A DNA stretch of 64,000 nt, from assembly GCF_018143015.1 (NCBI RefSeq), contig NC_054740.1, forward strand, positions 69,465,356 through 69,529,355. The letters are read 5' to 3'. Under the pieces are notes generated by a model. The model saw only the letters and a program-made list of their open reading frames with translations. It was not told where the DNA came from and ran no database searches. Numbering within the stretch: the stretch's first letter is position 1; each line of letters starts with the position of its first letter. The translations under genes and the position numbers were made by a program. Of this stretch, positions 23,097 to 34,950 are shown in pieces. The DNA comes from Lytechinus variegatus. Its lineage: Eukaryota; Echinodermata; Echinoidea; Temnopleuroida; Toxopneustidae.

Positions 23097-23856
23097 ATAT
23101 ACATATATATATATATAGTCTGCCTCGGCATGTGGAATAAAATAATCACACACAAATGGTTTTGAAAATGCCGTAGAAATAAACCCCTCTAAGAAAGATT
23201 GGAAATCTGAGTTTGGCCATTAATTTCTCCCCCTTCTCCCAAGTCCCAATTTTACACAATTCATATTTGACATCATTCAAAAAGTCATTTAATTTTCTTT
23301 AAGATGATACCATGCTTGTTATTATCATGCCATCACGAAAAGAGCAGGATTCAAAAGTGTTGGATGAGGTCTGAATTGAAAAACTGCAAAACGAGCAGAA
23401 GTGGTCATGAAGGGTCAATAGAAAACATGATTCTTTAATTTGTCTGTGTCAGTAAAGATGAACATCCATTTAAATCAAGCCCCTGTGTCTTCAGTTTTAT
23501 GTTTTGTTGTGGTTTATGTAGTGATAGTTCTGTGAGATAACATGGTTCGAGTCGTGGTTTGAAATACCCCTTCCTTTTTTTGTTATGTGTTTGACTCCAT
23601 GTTAATGTTGATGTTAAGGTGCATGAAAACAAAAGAAAGCGCTGAGAAACTCACCACGGAAAAAAGAAGAGAGACGTTCAATACTGCGTCATTTTGCAAC
23701 TTTTTGAATTTTGACCTTGCCCCACATTTCAAGGCACTGCACCTCCATGTGAACCATAGTCATATCATGTAAGGGTATAATTAAAAAAAAATTAAATGAT
23801 CTGTTCATATACCGGTATATCAATTACACATTGATATTAACTATAAACGAGGTATA
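23097..23856. other. intergenic DNA, nothing recognised
   Basis: AT-rich, with no coding, RNA or repeat signal that I can support. Confidence 0.4.
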
Positions 23857-24180
23857 CAGTTGAGGTCAGAAGTTTACATACACCCAGGAAATTCAAAGAC
23901 AAGTTGACACTTGCCAAACATAAAATTAATTGTATCTGATAAAATATTTGTGCCATCATGACAAAATTGATATGAAACAAATGAGCATATCATTCCCCTT
24001 CATCACATTGCTTTGTCATCAGGGGGTGACAAATACTTATGTGTCATTTTCCCCCCATCTTCATATTTTAGACAAATTGAAAATAAAAACTTGACATTTC
24101 ATATCTGTGCTCGTCACTTTTCAACAAAAACATTTCAGATTACACTATTTTATTCAGTGGTGACATATCATGATAAAAAA
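23857..24180 (+). mobile_element. Tc1/mariner-type terminal end, truncated
   Basis: CAGTTGAGGTCAGAAGTTTA followed by CATACACCC, preceded by TA at 23855-23856, closely matches the terminal inverted repeat type of Tc1/mariner elements such as Sleeping Beauty, which insert at TA. I found no opposite end and no transposase frame, so this is a solo or truncated end. The right limit is approximate. Confidence 0.6.
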
Positions 24181-26399
24181 TATAATAAAAATCATAGATT
24201 TATAGAAATATTTCTATGAAACGCTGTTTGAAAATATAATAATAGAATACGTTTCGCAAGAATTCTTTCTTCAAAGAAAATTCCATCTGAATTATACTTT
24301 AATCACAACAGCATCCTAATCATGTAAAAGGGCTTAATACCCTCTTTCATTTGCTACCAAATTGTCATGGCAGTACCACGGATATATCATAAATAGTACT
24401 TATATTTCTGAAGATAAAGTAAATTTTACGATTTTTGGCGAGTGAACAAATTTCACAGAATCCTATGTGTGCACTTTTAGCCTCAATTGTGAGGGTGTTT
24501 GTGTATGTGTGTGTAAGGGGTGAATTTTATATTTCCTTTTATCTGCATTAGTTTTTCAAATTTCCGTTTCGTAAAAAGTAAAATAGATAAAAAACACTGA
24601 CCCGAAAAAAAACAGAGGGCGTTCAATTGTTTTTCGTTTGTCAAATCAAACACGAAAAGTGAATTAAATACAAGTGTTTAATTTTCTTAACTGTAAAAAC
24701 AAAAACAAACAGTATAAACTGTAAGGATTACATATTTCATTCCTGATATTCCTGATATTGATCAACAACCGCTTTCTGTTTAAAATCTCAAAGTAAAAAA
24801 AAATCACTCCATATTTCACTTTTTTTTCCTTTTCTGTTTCAAAATCAGAAAAAACGAATTATGAGACAATACCTTGATTAAACAAAATTCATCATCAACT
24901 GAATCATTGATTGCAAAGTTTGCAGCTTAGCATTGTCGAGACAGCTAATTCTATTCAAATTGTTGGGAAATTCATTGCTCCAAATCTCAGTTTTGACAAA
25001 ATAAGTATATTACTACCGGACAGTGCAAGGCTCGAACAACGATCACTCTGCCAATTTTGCTATTTTCTCTGGTGAAATATCTGACATAAAAAATGACTGA
25101 AGTAATAAAGATTGAAGATAAAAAAATATATATCTGTAAGGTTTTAAGAATTGATTGTTTAAAGAATTTATCAGTAACATGATGTATTTACATATTCCTT
25201 CATTTTGTTTTATTAATCCTTTGTTATTATGCCATCAGTCTTTGAATAAATCGACTTCGTTTGTCTGCATACACAGAAAAAACCGTTTTTTGAAATTTTA
25301 TACAACCGTTATGCTGATTATATTAAGAACCTTACAGTAGTTGTTTAACAGCTTAGATAATAATAAACACAACAATTTTTTATTATGCGCCATCTATCTA
25401 GTAAGTCGTTCCGAGGCGCAGAGGGAAGGAGGGATTAGGGAAAACACAGCCCCCACCAAAAAATAAAAACAGGTTAAACAACCATGCTCAGTTTACTGAA
25501 GATTAAATATCAAGAATTAAATTTTCATGTTTTGATATTTCAAACACTTGTTTAAAACTGATATCAGTTTAATAAAGTAAACAGGAATGTATAAAACAAT
25601 TTTAACACCCTTTTTTTCACCATGTACTAAAGTGTGTGCACATCTCAGCAGCTGCATGCCGACATTTGGTTCAACACTTACAAAACAAAATGGGACATTA
25701 TTCAATACAATTAAATTTGGTAAATATTGTAGTTAAATTATTTACCGCTTTTTATTGATAACGTTGGAGTAAATCCGGTCCGAACTGTGTGTGTGTGTGT
25801 GTGTGTGGGGGGGGTCTACATATCGAGCTGAAAATACAAACTTTTTTAGGGGCACCCCTTATGTATACCAGGGTAAATAGTAATATCATTTATTACTGTA
25901 TGTGATGACAGCTAAGATCTACCTTGCTTTTGTTCGATGGCTGTTTCAATAGTTTTTGTTGTGATACAAGCTACTGCATTGAAGTTGCCCAATCACATCA
26001 ATATGAGAGGGAGCATTTTTTTTTAGAACTTGGACTGAATAACTTCCCCAAAACGTCTTTCAAGGGGGAACTGCCATAGTAAGCAAATCTTAATAAGTGG
26101 CTTCAATCGTATGAAATAATGTGAATATTATCACAGATGAAAATAAGGTTAACTTATCGATTTGAGAAATCAGTGGCGTAATGAAGCTAGATATGGCAAA
26201 TTGCGTAAAATAAAAAAGTTGCGAACGAAGCGAGCAAGTAAAAGTTTTAAGATTTTATTCAAAAACGAAATCGAATTTTGTGACAGATTTTGACATAATC
26301 AGAGAATTATTTCACCGTTCTCTCTTCACTTTTTTTTCTATTTCCTGTATTTCATTGTGTTTATTTTTTAAGATTTATTTTTATTTACTTATATTTTTG
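24181..26399. other. intergenic DNA, mostly unique
   Basis: No gene seen. It contains a possible small TIR element (25134-25337), a (GT)n G8 tract near 25790-25814, and a block near 25757-25866 (AAATCCGGTCCGA..GAGCTGAAAA..GGGGCACCCC) that resembles 15727-15800 in transporter intron 2. Confidence 0.4.
25134..25337. mobile_element. possible 204-bp MITE
   Basis: CTGTAAGGTTTTAAGAAT on the left is mirrored by ATTAAGAACCTTACAG on the right, an inverted repeat of about 17 bp with one or two mismatches. The interior is AT-rich. No target duplication is confirmed. Confidence 0.45.
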
Positions 26400-26610
26400 G
26401 GGTGGGGGAGGGCGGCAAGATCCCCCCAAGCATGACCCTCGGGGTGATGCGTGTATTATTCTCCAGATGCACCAACCCTTGAATTCTGGTAGGTGTGACA
26501 AAGGAAAAATGTAACCGAAGCGACCTACTTTTTCCTGTCAAATTTACATCAGCGGGGAAAAAATCATTCCCAGGGCCGTGTCCCCAAGCCATACCCTCTT
26601 CCCCATTTCT
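26400..26610. repeat. repeat shared with transporter intron 1 (9410-9660)
   Basis: GCATGACCCTCGGGGTGATG, CACCAACCCTTGAATTCTGG, TAGGTGTGACAAAGG, AAATTTACATCAGC and AAAAAATCATTCCCAGGGCC occur here. They occur in the same order in diverged form at 9410-9660 (GACCCTGGGAAGCGGGG, CCCCTGGAATTCTGAAAGG, AAATTTACATCAGC, AAAATCGTTCCTAGGGCC). It is an old dispersed repeat of unknown class. Confidence 0.6.
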
Positions 26611-28548
26611 TCCCTAGTGAGAGAACTGATACTTAAGAAGAAAAATATAATAATAAAGTAATTACATCAAAATAAGGAAATGGGGTTAAACAGTCGAGAA
26701 TTACTCCTTTACTCACGGGTTAGAGGTGAGATGAGAATGGAAAAAGATGGTATCATGATTATTGGGAATAAAAATGTAAATGTCTTTTGAAATTAATTAT
26801 AACCCATCAAAGACCAAAATCATGAAAATACAAAACTCCAAAAACAGAGGAGAAAGTGCAATGATGGAAGTGAAAAGGAAAAGATGGCAGAAATGAAAGA
26901 TTTTGATAAATCTTTGCAATCATATTCAGTGATGGTGCAACATGCAAAATTCTGAACAAAACTTTATTCACGTTTTAATTATTCATTACATAGTAAAAAT
27001 GAAATATGTATTACACAATAGTGAATAATTTACACAATTATTCACGTGGATCATATCGGTGTAAATTTAGAGGAAGCAAACACAGTAAAAAGAAATTATC
27101 AAAACTTCTTGGCCTGTGGAGTACAGGCCACTGACTGATTAATTTCAAACAAATGAAGGACGAGAATTGCAGACTAATATAAGAATGGAAAGTGTTTTAC
27201 AACTTCGATGATCTAGCTAATAACTTGCACCCTGGCGAAGAGTCGATTGTAAAAATATCATTAAAATACAAAAGAAACCCGGTGAAGGTTTTAGAAAAAT
27301 TAGTAAAGAATGTAAAAATTCATTGGAATTCTAAGTTTGTGACGTAATATACGAGCAGCTGCCTCGTGTTATGCAATATAAAATGCATGAATTCCATTTT
27401 TTCCTTTCATGAGTGGGTTTGAAATGAATTATCGGTTGATATACTAAGGTACAATTAAAAACCATTTACATTTTTTAGAAAGTTACATTTCAATGATCTT
27501 GCTTATTATACATAAAAAGCTGCTCACATATGATATAACAAAAATGAAACTTCTAATAACATTTTAATATTGGATGGTTTGTCCTTAAACCTAGTATTGT
27601 TTTTACTATTTTGTTTGGCTATTTTTAAGAAGGAACTCCTTTTTGAGGGTGAAATTCCCCTTAACTCTAATCCAGCCAGGAGGGGGGTCAACCCCTTCGA
27701 CATTTTTCGCGACCATTCCACTGCTAAATTTTTGACCGCGCCTCTCATGGAGTTTTTATTTTGAAGTCTTGCGAATCATTTGAGACCAAATTTATGAAGC
27801 CGGGGTATGCGGTTCGATAATTACGCAACATTACGTAAGTGCATGCCATACCCAAAATTGCTCCAAAACATGATTTTATGTACAAAGTCAATGTAAATTG
27901 TTTTTTCCGCCTTGATCGTGAATACATGAATATTTTTAATTCCATCAGCTGAAATTGATTGATTTTAGTTATAATTATGCTCAAAAACTTAAGGTTCTGC
28001 CATAAATGTGAAAAACAAAGGAAAGCAAGTTTTTTTAAAAAAAACGCAGAGACATGAGAAATTCATAAGACGATGAAATACATAAGGAATTCATTTTCAA
28101 ACCAGGATTTTTTTTCATTTCTAATTGTTAGCAATGGTATAAAGAATATTTTTACCAAAATAATATTTTTATAGTGAATTCGAGAAAAAAGTACGATTAA
28201 TGCATATTAATTAGCATAATTAATTCATATTAAAACAAATCAGGGCCCTGTTGCATAAAAGTTTGTCATAATGACATAAATTTCGATGATTTTGGACAAC
28301 TTAACTATGCAGCCTTGTAGACTACATCCCACACTAATATGCCAATTTCTATGGCGTTCGCGCCGCGATCGACGGCTGATATTACAATTCAGGTAGCAAA
28401 CGTGAATCGGTCAAGTCTCTGAAACGCTCTTCGTGATTTATGCTGGTGTTTTTTGTTTCACAAGAGGCTATCAGTGTCCTCTCGAAAGCGTCTCAAAGAT
28501 TAATAAAGCTGATCATCAACAAGTTCTACACTTACTATATTCCAGGCT
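26611..28548. other. intergenic DNA, nothing recognised
   Basis: AT-rich, with scattered short open frames and no splice-supported exon. Confidence 0.4.
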
Positions 28549-28556
28549 AGAGGAGG

Positions 28557-28798
28557 CACTGGCGTACAGAAAGGGTGGGGGATTTCACGGCCGAGGAAAA
28601 AAAAGAGAAGGAAAAAAAGGAAAGAGAGAAAGGTGAAATATATCACTTTCTGAATATAATGCCAAACTCTATAATAAAATCTGATTTTCAAAATAACAAT
28701 GTCGAAATATGTGCTCACTCGCAACTTTCTTATTTATTTTACACGATACGCCATATCTCACCCCCTCAATTTTTTGTGGCTCGATCATAATGCCACTG
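28557..28798. mobile_element. 242-bp hAT-type MITE (TSD AGAGGAGG)
   Basis: The left end CACTGGCGTACAG and right end GCCACTG (inverse CAGTGGC) form a short TIR with one mismatch. An exact 8-bp direct repeat, AGAGGAGG, flanks it at 28549-28556 and 28799-28806. The interior holds a purine-rich AAGAGAAGGAAAAAAAGG tract. Termini match the CAGTGGCGTA elements at 1256 and 46034. Confidence 0.75.
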
Positions 28799-28839
28799 AG
28801 AGGAGGCATATGGCCCTTTTCTTTATATAAACCGTTGGT

Positions 28840-29400
28840 TCCTTGTGAATTCAAGGGTGTTGATTCTAAATCTAAATGCACGTTCTAACAATGCCTTTTA
28901 TGGCTTTTTTTGTGCATGCCCCATTTCCATATATTTATTTGTTCATCTATATTTTTTATCATGTGCCAACCATGATTTTATCATTGTCACTCTTTGTTCT
29001 GGTTATGTTCTGTTGACACTTTTGTTTTTTGCTGTGATTTCATATTTTCTTTGTTTATATTAATTTTGTACCCATTGTGTCCTTTTAAATGAATTTGGAA
29101 ATAAATACCTGAATTGAAAATTGAATTGAATGATGTATTAGTATAACCTTGAGCATTTCCGAGAATTGGCAAAATCTAATATGACCGCCGATATATGCAA
29201 TGTACCCATGGAAATCACAAAATTGCATGCAAATTTACTTTAAAAAAGGAGGGAATTGTGAGGCAAGAGTAGAATACTGCCTAAAACTATATTTCTGAGT
29301 TCTGACCAAATCTGCATTTTCTTGATATTCAAAATGGGCGCCATAGATCCCTGTATACTCAATTATGTCCAATATGATAATAGTAATGATAATAGTAATA
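28840..29400 (+). repeat. diverged fragment of the AAAATGGCCGCC family, interrupted
   Basis: GTTCCTTGTGAATTCAAGGG then TGTTGATTCTAAATCT at 28840-28878, and AACCTTGAGCATTTCCGAG, TTGGCAAAATCTAATATG and CAAAATGGGCGCCATAGATC from 29146 on. These follow the order of the left end of the foldback element at 31500-31790. The two parts are separated by a 251-bp insertion. Confidence 0.6.
28879..29129 (+). mobile_element. 5'-truncated LINE-like insertion
   Basis: Comparing with the intact repeat at 31500-31570 shows extra DNA here. Its right end, AATTTGGAAATAAATACC then GAATTGAAAATTGAATTGAA, is a polyadenylation signal plus short tandem tail of the kind found at the 3' end of CR1-like non-LTR retrotransposons. 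No reverse transcriptase frame remains. Confidence 0.5.
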
Positions 29401-29415
29401 ATACTTATAATAATA

Positions 29416-30364
29416 ACAAGTGGAATGCCTTTGGCCGTCTCACCTGCATCACGCGGTTCAATATAGCAGCAGTGCTGATTTTGAATACTACTCTAACTCG
29501 CACAAGATGTTCAATGATACATGGTTACCCTTATGTCCACTTTTTATGAACTAGACCAATAAACTTACAGAGATATGATGGTTATTCAACAAAAAACCCA
29601 ACATGGCCAAAGTTCATTGACCTTACATGACCTTTGACCTTGATCATGTGACCTGAAGCTCGAACAGGATGTTCAGTGATACTTGATTACTCTTATGTAC
29701 AAGTTTCATGAATCAGATCCATAAACTTTCAAAGTTATGATGGTAATTCAACAGATACACCCAATTCGGCCAAAGTTCATTGACCTTTGACCTTGGTCAT
29801 GTGACCTGAAATGCGCACAGGATGTTCAGTGATGCTTGATTACTATTATGTCCAAGTTTCATGAATCAGATCCATAAACTTTCAAAGTTATGATGGGAAT
29901 TCAACAGATATCCCCAATTCGGCCAAAGTTCATTGACCCTAAATGACCTTTGACCTTGGTCATGTGACGTGAAACTCATGCAGGATGTTCAGTGATACTT
30001 GATTAACCTTATGTCCAAGTTTCATGAACTAGGTCCATATATTTTCTAAGTTATGATGACATTTCAAAAACTTAACCTCAGGTTAAGATTTCGATGCTGA
30101 TTCCTCCAACATGGTCTAAGTTCATTGACCCTAAATGACCTTTGACCTTGGTCATGTGACATGAAACTCTAATAGGATGTTCAGTAATACTTGATTAACC
30201 TTATGGCCAAGTTTTATTAACTAGGTCCATATACTTTCTAAGTTATGACATCATTTCAAAAACTTAACCTCAGGTTAAGATTTGATGTTGACACCGCCTC
30301 CGCCGTCGCCGTCGCCGTCGGAAAAGCGGCGCCTATAGTCTCACTTTGCTTCGCAGGTGAGACA
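29416..30364 (+). repeat. GTGAGAC-hairpin array element, copy C
   Basis: Same start (ACAAGTGGAATGCC) and end (TTCGCAGGTGAGACA) as copy A, very similar to it, but with one array unit fewer. It stands 10 bases left of the start of copy D in the same orientation. Confidence 0.85.
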
Positions 30365-30374
30365 ATAAAAACTA

Positions 30375-30945
30375 ACAAGTGGAGTGCCTCTGGCAGTCTC
30401 ACCTGCATTATGCAATTCCATATAGCAGCAGTGCTGACTTTGGAAACTACTATAACATAATTATTCACAAAAAACACAATCCATATAATGATACAATACT
30501 ATCTCTATTGACAATAAATGACATTGACCTTGATTATGCGATTTAAGACATGTCAGTGATAACTGATTACCCCTTTATCCACATTTTATAAACTATATCC
30601 ATAAACTTTGAAAGTTATGGCAGCAATCTAATAATAACCTCCAAAATGGTCAATCGACTTTGGTCATGTGACCTGAGACTTGCATAAGATGTTCAGTGAT
30701 ACTTGATTACTCTTTTTTTATAAAGTAGTTTATAAAGTTTTATAAACTAGACCAATACACTTACAGAGTTATTATGGTAATTCAACATGGCCAAAGTTCA
30801 TTGACCTTTAATGAACTTTGGCCTTGGTCATGTGACCTGAAACTCACACAGGATGATCAGTGATACTTGATTATTTTATGTCCAAGTTTTACGAATCAGA
30901 TCCAAAAACATTCAAAATTATGATGGTAATTTAACAAATGCCGAA
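30375..30945 (+). repeat. GTGAGAC-hairpin array element, copy D (3'-truncated)
   Basis: Starts ACAAGTGGAGTGCCTCTGG and AGTCTCACCTGCATTATGC. Roughly three units are recognisable. It then stops without the GC-rich spacer or hairpin. Confidence 0.7.
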
Positions 30946-31432
30946 AATTCTTAACTGAGCGTCTTCTAAGATTATTAAAACATCTAACATTAATAGCGCA
31001 CATACATAGCCAAGCCTACAGTTGCGCAGGCTACACATTTGACAAACCTAATACCAAAAAAAATTAATCTAATGGCTGTTATTCCCCCTTCTGACTCTGC
31101 GCAGCCTACTACACCTATCCATTTCTATTTGGTGGGTTGCAACAAAATCATATATGAGCGCAGAGTTGGTCAGATTTATAAAAAGTAATCACTCAATTTA
31201 ACCCATGGTAACCAGCAGCAGCATATCAGCACAGTTAAGTCAAATATAGCCTAAGATTGGTTTTAACCCCAAATACACCTTGAAATACTTATCATGACCT
31301 CTTACACGCATATACACCTAAATTAAAAACAATACATATTGCCGAAATCCCCAATTTGAAAATGTAAATTGGAGTCATATTTTGTTCCATTGAGCTCATT
31401 TCACCTCCAATAACCTTCTCTTGACCCTCTAC
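30946..31432. other. spacer between array copy D and the foldback element
   Basis: No gene or repeat recognised. Two similar GCGCAGGCTACACA/GCGCAGCCTACTACACC phrases at about 31025 and 31100 face each other, but I cannot define an element. Confidence 0.35.
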
Positions 31433-34400
31433 AGTAGTCCAGGATAGGCCCCATAGAAACTTGACCAAACCTTGTTTTTTTATATATACAATATTTTTTG
31501 ATGGTTTCTTGTCAATTCGAGGGTGCTGATTACGAATCTGGATGATGCCACTCGTGTAACCTTGAGCATTTTCCGCAAATTGGCAAAATCCAATATGGCC
31601 GCCAAAATATGCAAATTACCCATAAAATCCTAAAATTGTCCGCACATTGGCTATGAAATGCATGGAAGCGTGTGGCAGGAGTAAAATACACTCTGAAAAA
31701 ATAATTTTTGACAAAATATTTATTTTCTGATATTCAAAATGGCCGCCATATTCCATTGTATACTCTATTATGTACAATATGAATAGGGAAAAAATGAGCA
31801 CTAAACCGCAAAAAATCGCGATATATGAACGAAGTAATATTATGCAAATCATCATTACTAAGGAGATACATCATTTATTATGTCATAAATGGGAACATTT
31901 CTGCATTTTGATGTCTAAAATGGCCGCCACTGGCCCAAACAGTATTGCGTACAATGGTAATGGGGGCCAAAAAATTCACGAGAGTGATCACTAAAATGCA
32001 TATTATTAAGATTAAACGAGTGGAATAGTGACTAAAAACATAATTATTAACGAAATATATTATTAATATGCCATGTATGTGATGAATGTTGTATTTAGAT
32101 ATTCAAAATGGCTGCCAAAGGCCCTAAAAGCATTATCCACAATGAGAAAGTGGGGCAAAGAAATCACAAGAGTGATCACTAAAATGCATATTATATGTGA
32201 TAAATTCATGGGATACTGTTTAAAAACGTATTTTCTAACGAAATACATCATTCAGGTTCAAAGTTTGTGTTAAATACTGTATTTTTACTTTCAAAATGGC
32301 CGCCAGAGACATTAACAGTCTTATGCACAATGCAAAGTGGGAAACCAATATTCAAAAGAGTGAGCACCGTAAATGCAGATATTAGAGATCTATGAGTAAA
32401 ATATTGTCTGAAAGCATAATTTCTATTAAGAGATATCATTTACTATGCCAGATAGGTGATAGATACTGTGATTGGAAAGTCAAAATGGCCGCTACAGGCC
32501 CAAACAGTATTGCGTACAATGGTAATGGGGGCCAAAAAATTCACAAGAGTGATCACTAAAATGCATATTATTAAGATTAAACGAGTGGAATAGTGACTAA
32601 AAACATAATTATTAACGAAATATATTATTAATATGCCATGTATGTGATGAATGATGTATTTAGATATTCAAAATGGCTGCCAAAGGCCCTCAAAGCATTA
32701 TCCACAATGAGAAAGTGGGGCAAAGAAATCACAAGAGTGATCACTAAAATGCATATTATATGTGATAAATTCATGGGATACTGTTTAAAAACGTATTTTC
32801 TAACAAAATACATCATTCAGGTTCAAAGTTTGTGTTAAATACTGTTTTTCTACTTTCAAAATGGCCGCCAGAGACATTAACAGTCTTATGCACAATGCAA
32901 AGTGGGAAACCAATATTCACAAGAGTGAGCACCATAAATGCAGATATTAGAGATCTATGAGTAAAATATTGTATGAAAGCATAATTTCTATTAAGAGATA
33001 TCATTTACTATGCCGGATAGGTGATAGATACTGTTATTGGAAAGTCAAAATGGCCGCTACAGGCCCTACGATATCATACACAATGTGAATGGGAACAAAT
33101 TATTTCAGCATAATTTGGCTTTGCTTGGCCAATTGGGGATGTATGAGTGAAATATCGTCTGAAAACATGATTTATAACAAAATATATGATATCTTATGTA
33201 ATTTATGTGATGAATGCTGTATTTTGACATTCAAAATGGCCGCCATAATCCCTATATTTATCATGTACAATGCGAATGGAGAAACTAATTTTCACAAGAG
33301 TGAGAATCATGAAATGCATATGACTGTGATATACGAGTAAAAATATTGTCTTAAACATGATTTCTAACTAAATACATCACATATTGGTTGTGGAGGTTAT
33401 GAATGCTGTACTTTGAAATCCAAAATGGCTGCAATAGGTCCTAAAAGTATTATGTACATTGTAACATTAGACATATAATTTTGACAGAATTTGGCTTTGA
33501 CTCTAAATATTGCCTATTATTGTGAATTCTGATGCAAGGGTGAAATATTGTCTAACACCATGGTTTCTAACGAGATATATCATAATGTTGTGTATTTAAG
33601 GTGATAAACACTGCATTTTTAAATTGAAAATTGTCAACATAAGCCCTTATCGTATAATATACAATTTTAGTGTAGACAAATAATGTTCACAAAAAGGGCA
33701 TATGGCAGCCATTTTGTATGTTGAAATACAGTATTTATCACATAAATTACATAAGAGATGATATATTTTGTCATAAATCATGTTTTCAGACGATATTTCA
33801 CTCATACATCACCATTTGGCCAAGCAAAGCCAAATTCTGATGAAATAATTTGTTCCCATTCACATTGTGCATGAGGGCCTGTAGCGGCCATTTTGATTTT
33901 CCAATAACAGTTTTTATCACCTAACTGGCAGAATAAATGATATCTCTTAATAGAAATCATGCTTTCAATATTTTACTCATAGATCACTAATATCTGCATT
34001 TATGGTGCTCACTCTTGTGAATATTGGTTTCCCACTTTGCATTGTGCATAAGACTGTTAATGTCTCTGGCGGCCATTTTGAAAGTAAAAATACAGTATTT
34101 AACACAAACTTTGAACCTGAATGATGTATTTTGTTAGAAAATACGTTTTTAAACAGTATCCCATGAATTTATCACATATAATATGCATTTTAGTGATCAC
34201 TCTTCAGTCTTGTGATTTCTTTGCCCCACTTTCTCATTGTGGATAATGCTTTTAGGGCCTTTGGCAGCCATTTTGAATATCTAAATACAACATTCATCAC
34301 ATACATGGCATATTAATAATATATTTCGTTAATAATTATGTTTTTAGTCACTATTCCACTCGTTTAATCTTAATAATATGCATTTTAGTGATCACTCTTG

Positions 34401-34950
34401 TGAATTTTTGGCCCCCATTACCATTGTACGTAATACTGTTTGGGCCAGTGGCGGCCATTTTAGATATCAAAATACAGAAATATTCCCATTTATGATATAA
34501 TAAATGGTATATCTCTTTGGTAATAATGATTTGCATATATCACTTCGTTCATACATCGCGATTTCTTGGCGGTTTAGTGCTCACTTTTGTGAAAGCTAGT
34601 TTTCCATATTCATATCGTACATAATAGAGTATACAATGGACTATGGCGGCCATTTTAAATATGAGGAAAATAAATATTTTGTCAAAAATTGTTTTTTCAG
34701 GGAGTATCTCACTCCTGCCACACAATTTCATGCATTTCGTAGCTAATGTGCGGACAATTTTAGGATTTTTATGGGTAATTTGCATATTTTGGCGGCCATA
34801 TTGGATTTTGCCAATTTGCGGAAAATGCTCAAGGTTACACGAGTGGCATCATTCAGATTCGTAATCAGCACCCTCGAATTGACAAGAAACCATCAAAAAA
34901 TATTGTATATATAAAAAAACAAGGTTACGCCTCTTCTATCCTGGACTACA
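31433..34950. repeat. 3.5-kb foldback (palindromic) element
   Basis: The left arm starts AGTAGTCCAGGATAG and runs AACCTTGTTTTTTTATATAT, ACAATATTTTTTGATGG, TTTCTTGTCAATTCGAGGG, CCACTCGTGTAACCTTGAGC. The right arm gives the exact reverse complement, ending CTATCCTGGACTAC near 34950. The left arm is about 1.8 kb (to about 33245), the right arm about 1.24 kb (from about 33705), with a 0.45-kb centre. Each arm is built of subrepeats of roughly 100-170 bp, each carrying AAAATGGCCGCCA or AAAATGGCTGCCA. No coding frame survives. Inverted arms made of direct subrepeats are typical of Foldback-type elements; that classification is inference. Confidence 0.85.
31930..33059. repeat. 565-bp tandem duplication within the foldback left arm
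   Basis: Two successive 565-bp copies are nearly identical (for example the GGCCCAAACAGTATTGCGTA block at about 31933 and 32498, and translations from 32063 and 32628 that differ at two of 62 residues). The right arm has only one copy, so this duplication came after the palindrome formed. Confidence 0.85.

Noticed and set aside
32063-32816. Repeated 62-66 residue open frames on both strands
   Set aside because: They reflect the 565-bp duplication in the non-coding foldback element and have no start context or family.
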